36,310 nucleotides of DNA from JBPEXY01 sp052031065. Lineage in GTDB: Bacteria; Pseudomonadota; Gammaproteobacteria; Immundisolibacterales; Immundisolibacteraceae. Below, piece by piece: positions 33,802 through 36,310 of the stretch. The position numbers were made by a program, and so were the translations under genes. The notes under the pieces are model-generated. The model searched no databases, was not told where the DNA came from, and worked only from the letters and a program-made list of their open reading frames with translations. Position 1 is the first letter of the stretch. The number at the start of each line of letters is the position of its first letter. The DNA is taken from the NCBI GenBank assembly GCA_052031065.1, contig JBPEXY010000309.1, positions 1 through 36,310 on the forward strand. The letters are read 5' to 3'.

Positions 33802-34668
33802 TCAGCCGCCTTTAGCCTGCTTCATCACTTCCGCAACAAAGTCCTCTTCTTCTTTTTCGATACCTTCACCGACCTGAAAACGGATGAAACCCTCAACCGA
33901 AGCATCCGCTTTAGCCAGTAACTTGCCGACAGTGACATCCGGGTCTTTGACAAATGGCTGGCCGCTGAGGGTCACCTCAGCGATATATTTGCGCACCCGG
34001 CCATCCACCATCTTCTCCTGGATCTCCGCAGGCTTGCCACTTTCTGCGGCCTGCGCGGCAAATATTTCCCGTTCCTTGGCCAGCGTTTCTGCCGGCACAT
34101 CCTGCTCGGCAACACAGATAGGATTCGCCGCCGCGATGTGCATCGCAATGTCTTTGGCCAGCTCTTCATCACCGCCGGCAAGTTTGACCACCACACCGAT
34201 ACTGCCGCCGTGCAGATAGCTGCCATAAACCGCATCACCACGGAGACTGGCGATACGACGAATCTGGATATTTTCACCAATTTTCAGAATCAGCTGCTGA
34301 CGTCCCTCTTCAACGGTCTGACCGTTTTCCAGCTGCAACGCAAGCAATCCTTCCAAGTTTTCCGCTGCGCTGGAAACCCGCGCTACGGAATCACAAAAAG
34401 CGATGAACGCTTCGTCCTTGCCGACGAAATCGGTTTCACAGTTAATCTCGACCAGGGTCGCCGCATCGGCGACGCGATGAGCCACGACTCGCCCCTCAGC
34501 AGCCACTCGGCCGGCTTTTTTATCGGCTTTAGCCTGCCCCGATTTACGGACTGTTTCAATTGCCGCGTCAATATCACCGTCAGCTTCAACCAACGCTTTT
34601 TTACACTCCATCATGCCCAGTCCGGTGCGCTCGCGCATTTCCTTCACAAGCTGTGCTGTAATTGCCAT
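33802..34668 (-). CDS. tsf: Elongation factor Ts
   Basis: The 288-aa product recycles EF-Tu by exchanging GDP for GTP. Family marks are MAITAQLVKEMRERTGLGMM, ECKKALVEADGDIDAA and the TDFVGKDEAF motif that contacts EF-Tu. The frame is open 5 codons further upstream, but MAITA is the standard start and GAGGAA lies just before it. It is separated from rpsB by 195 nt containing an intrinsic terminator. Confidence 0.98.
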   Translation of the reverse strand: MAITAQLVKEMRERTGLGMMECKKALVEADGDIDAAIETVRKSGQAKADKKAGRVAAEGRVVAHRVADAATLVEINCETDFVGKDEAFIAFCDSVARVSSAAENLEGLLALQLENGQTVEEGRQQLILKIGENIQIRRIASLRGDAVYGSYLHGGSIGVVVKLAGGDEELAKDIAMHIAAANPICVAEQDVPAETLAKEREIFAAQAAESGKPAEIQEKMVDGRVRKYIAEVTLSGQPFVKDPDVTVGKLLAKADASVEGFIRFQVGEGIEKEEEDFVAEVMKQAKGG

Positions 34669-34760
34669 CTCTGTATTCCTCACTACACCTAGTCAAACAG
34701 TAAACAGGGTTCGCCTGACGGCCTGCTCTAACCTGACCGGCCAATACCATCAGAAAAACC

Positions 34761-34788
34761 AAAAAAAGAGGGGCTAATCACCCCTCTT
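34761..34788 (-). terminator. Intrinsic terminator between rpsB and tsf
   Basis: The 8-bp stem AAGAGGGG / CCCCTCTT (34766-34773 and 34781-34788) with a 7-nt loop is followed on the minus strand by a T-run (34761-34767). It lies about 75 nt after the rpsB stop. A partial terminator here is known in E. coli and lets S2 be made in excess over EF-Ts and downstream products. Confidence 0.88.
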
Positions 34789-34863
34789 CATGAAACCCCT
34801 GATTCACGCTTAACCTGCTCGGGCCTGAACGCCCCGCGGTTAAGACCACAGACGATTAACCGC

Positions 34864-35592
34864 CTATTCAACAACCTCGACGAACTCGTCCGCGTCACTC
34901 GCAGCCGACTGCACTGCACGGGCATCCTGGATCGCCGACGAAGCGGCACTCAGATAGAGCTCAATAGCGCGGGCCGAATCGTCGTTACCGGGAATAACGT
35001 AATCAATTTCATCCGGAACATTGTTGGTATCTACAACGCCTACCACCGGAATGCCAAGTTTGCGGGCTTCCTGTACAGCAATCTTTTCAAAACCGGTATC
35101 GATCACCAACAGGACGTCCGGACGTCGTTTCATGGTACGAATACCGCCGACGTTACGTTCCAGTTTTTCCTTTTCACGCAGCAATTTCTGCCGCTCTTTC
35201 TTGCGCAGCAGATTGGGAGCATCATCACCGAGTAACTCTTCCAACTCGAGCAACCGGTCTACGGACTTGCGAACCGTGGTGAAATTGGTGAGCATGCCAC
35301 CCAGCCAACGATGGTCAACATAGGGCATACCGCACGCCTGGGCATGTTCGGCAACCGCTGAACCAGCCTGGCGCTTGGTACCGACAAACAGAATGGTTTT
35401 CCCATCAGCAGCAGCTGAGCCAAGATAATTGAGCGCTTCCTGGAAAAGCGGCAGGCTTTTCTCGAGATTGATAATGTGAATACGTTGCCTGACACCAAAA
35501 ATATAAGGTGCCATTTTAGGTGCCCAAAAACGGGTCTGGTGTCCAAAATGGACTCCCGCATCGAGCATATCGCGCATGGAAACCGCTTGCAT
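34864..35592 (-). CDS. rpsB: 30S ribosomal protein S2
   Basis: The 242-aa product is the small-subunit protein S2, added late in assembly. Conserved stretches are SMRDMLDAGVHFGHQTRFW, KTILFVGTKRQA, VDHRWLGGMLTNFTTVRKS and PVVGVVDTNNVPD. The ATG at 35592 has GGAG 6 nt upstream; a GTG four codons earlier would lie before this site and is rejected. An acidic C-terminal tail is present. It is the first gene of the long housekeeping cluster. Confidence 0.98.
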   Translation of the reverse strand: MQAVSMRDMLDAGVHFGHQTRFWAPKMAPYIFGVRQRIHIINLEKSLPLFQEALNYLGSAAADGKTILFVGTKRQAGSAVAEHAQACGMPYVDHRWLGGMLTNFTTVRKSVDRLLELEELLGDDAPNLLRKKERQKLLREKEKLERNVGGIRTMKRRPDVLLVIDTGFEKIAVQEARKLGIPVVGVVDTNNVPDEIDYVIPGNDDSARAIELYLSAASSAIQDARAVQSAASDADEFVEVVE

Positions 35593-35857
35593 ATGTGACT
35601 CCACAATCCTGTTAATTTTTGGCCGATGGCGGCACTGAACGTATTAAAAACACCCCAAACGGGTCTGTGGAAAATCCGGCCCGGCACCAATCTGGATACG
35701 CCAAACCAATGTTTTCCAGTCCTCTATCCAGCCCGCTGCCTGACTGGTGGAGTGAGCCGCGCAGCCACAGCGGCATCTTCAAAGCTCCATAACCGGTGAC
35801 CGTAACCACCCGTAATAAAAAACCCCTGGTTAATGGAGACAAGGCAAATTTTTGAGG
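35593..35857 (-). promoter_or_regulatory. Long 5' leader of rpsB
   Basis: From the predicted start site near 35856 to the ATG there are about 264 nt with no convincing gene; a 76-codon frame inside lacks a ribosome site. Two U-rich stretches (near 35818 and 35645 on the minus strand) follow short GC-rich hairpin candidates. In gammaproteobacteria S2 represses its own mRNA through a structured leader, so this is the probable autoregulatory region; the fold was not computed. Confidence 0.5.
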
Positions 35858-35862
35858 CGCGT

Positions 35863-35891
35863 TTTATATCATCTCGACGTGGTTATCACAA
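35863..35891 (-). promoter_or_regulatory. Sigma-70 promoter of rpsB
   Basis: On the minus strand TTGTGA (35891 to 35886) and TATAAA (35868 to 35863) are separated by exactly 17 bp. The bases after the -10 (ACGCGCC) form a GC-rich discriminator, typical of promoters under stringent (ppGpp/DksA) control such as those of ribosomal genes. Confidence 0.75.
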
Positions 35892-36205
35892 TCATTGCAG
35901 CAAACAGCGGTTAACTCCGACGCCGTTAACACTTGCCGAAAGCCTCTGAAACGGGCATCGGCAAGTTTACCGCTGAGCGCTGGACTGATAGAGTTTCTGC
36001 CCCCTGGCCCGGGACTGGTGACCCGACTTTGGTCTCGGTCTGTGCCGGCGAGCATTGCTGAACCAGAACACGCTGCAGATGTCAGCAGTCGTTCCGGTAC
36101 GCGTGGACATTCTGCATCGCCTTGTGATGTTACAGCTACTCAAGAAGCCGCCGCGCACATGGTTTTGGTCCAGAGCCCAACTCGCATTAATAATCCGGAT
36201 CACCG
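35892..36205. other. Divergent intergenic region between rpsB and map
   Basis: About 310 bp lie between the rpsB promoter and map. A 104-codon plus-strand frame across it shows no ribosome site or family pattern. A possible map promoter is TTGGTC (36165-36170), 17 bp, then TAATAA (36188-36193), which would leave a leader of only about 6 nt; I hold this with low confidence. Confidence 0.4.
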
Positions 36206-36310
36206 ATGAGCGTCACCATTAAAAATGCAGAAGAGATCGAAGCAATGCGTGCAGCGGGTAAAGCCGCTGCAGAACTACTGAGCGAACTCAGCAAACATGT
36301 CGCACCGGGA
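36206..36310 (+). CDS. map: Methionine aminopeptidase type I, N-terminal fragment
   Basis: The first 35 codons are present before the window ends. The sequence MSVTIKNAEEIEAMRAAGK, then a helix with ELLSEL and HVAPG, is typical of the N-terminus of type I methionine aminopeptidase, which removes the initiator methionine. It is divergent from rpsB, the usual gammaproteobacterial layout. The metal-binding residues lie beyond the edge. The ribosome site is weak (GGAT about 5 nt upstream). Confidence 0.85.
   Translation, partial: MSVTIKNAEEIEAMRAAGKAAAELLSELSKHVAPG

Noticed and set aside
35612..36209. Small frames of 63-104 codons between rpsB and map
   Set aside because: They overlap the rpsB promoter or leader, lack ribosome sites and have no recognisable content.

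Overview
The window is a chromosomal segment of a gammaproteobacterium. The minus strand from about 14.7 kb to 35.6 kb carries the classic gammaproteobacterial envelope and translation superoperon: rpsB, tsf, pyrH, frr, uppS, cdsA, dxr, rseP, bamA, skp/ompH, lpxD, fabZ, lpxA, lpxB, rnhB, dnaE, accA, tilS. A divergent, truncated map starts at the right edge. The genus cannot be named from the sequence. Lipid A genes, the BAM machinery and a perfect sigma-28 -10 element before a chemoreceptor gene suggest a motile Gram-negative cell.

Left region (1-3.8 kb, plus strand): a PLP-dependent alanine/serine-glyoxylate-type aminotransferase, a 420-bp intergenic stretch with a strong stem-loop and a four-copy 15-bp tandem repeat, then a methyl-accepting chemotaxis protein with a large helical periplasmic domain.

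Next (3.8-8.9 kb, minus strand): a three-gene export operon with the same content and order as E. coli yhiI-rbbA-yhhJ. It encodes an HlyD-type adaptor, a fused ABC-ABC-permease protein and a second ABC-2 permease.

Accessory centre (9.2-14.4 kb, minus strand): five genes for Rieske non-heme iron ring-hydroxylating oxygenases, namely three catalytic alpha subunits and two small beta subunits. They form three blocks in transcription order: alpha3-beta2, alpha2 alone, and beta1-alpha1. Each block ends in its own intrinsic terminator. Alpha1 and alpha2 are close paralogues resembling the large subunits of salicylate hydroxylases and anthranilate dioxygenases. No ferredoxin, reductase, ring-cleavage gene or regulator is in the window, so the enzymes must borrow electrons and regulation from elsewhere. 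Two sets of operator-like repeats stand upstream: paired palindromes 31 bp apart before alpha3, and an 8-bp direct repeat with 21-bp spacing before alpha2, placed where an AraC/XylS-type activator would bind. They share the core CGTCAGTT. This oxygenase cluster and its control sites are the most interesting part of the window.

Right region (14.7-36.3 kb): a low-molecular-weight tyrosine phosphatase separates the Rieske block from the housekeeping genes. The housekeeping genes are tightly packed, often overlap by 4-17 nt, and several use GTG or TTG starts. The rpsB gene has a well-formed sigma-70 promoter with a GC-rich discriminator, a leader of about 260 nt, and an intrinsic terminator between rpsB and tsf. 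No tRNA, rRNA, CRISPR array, insertion sequence or phage gene was seen.
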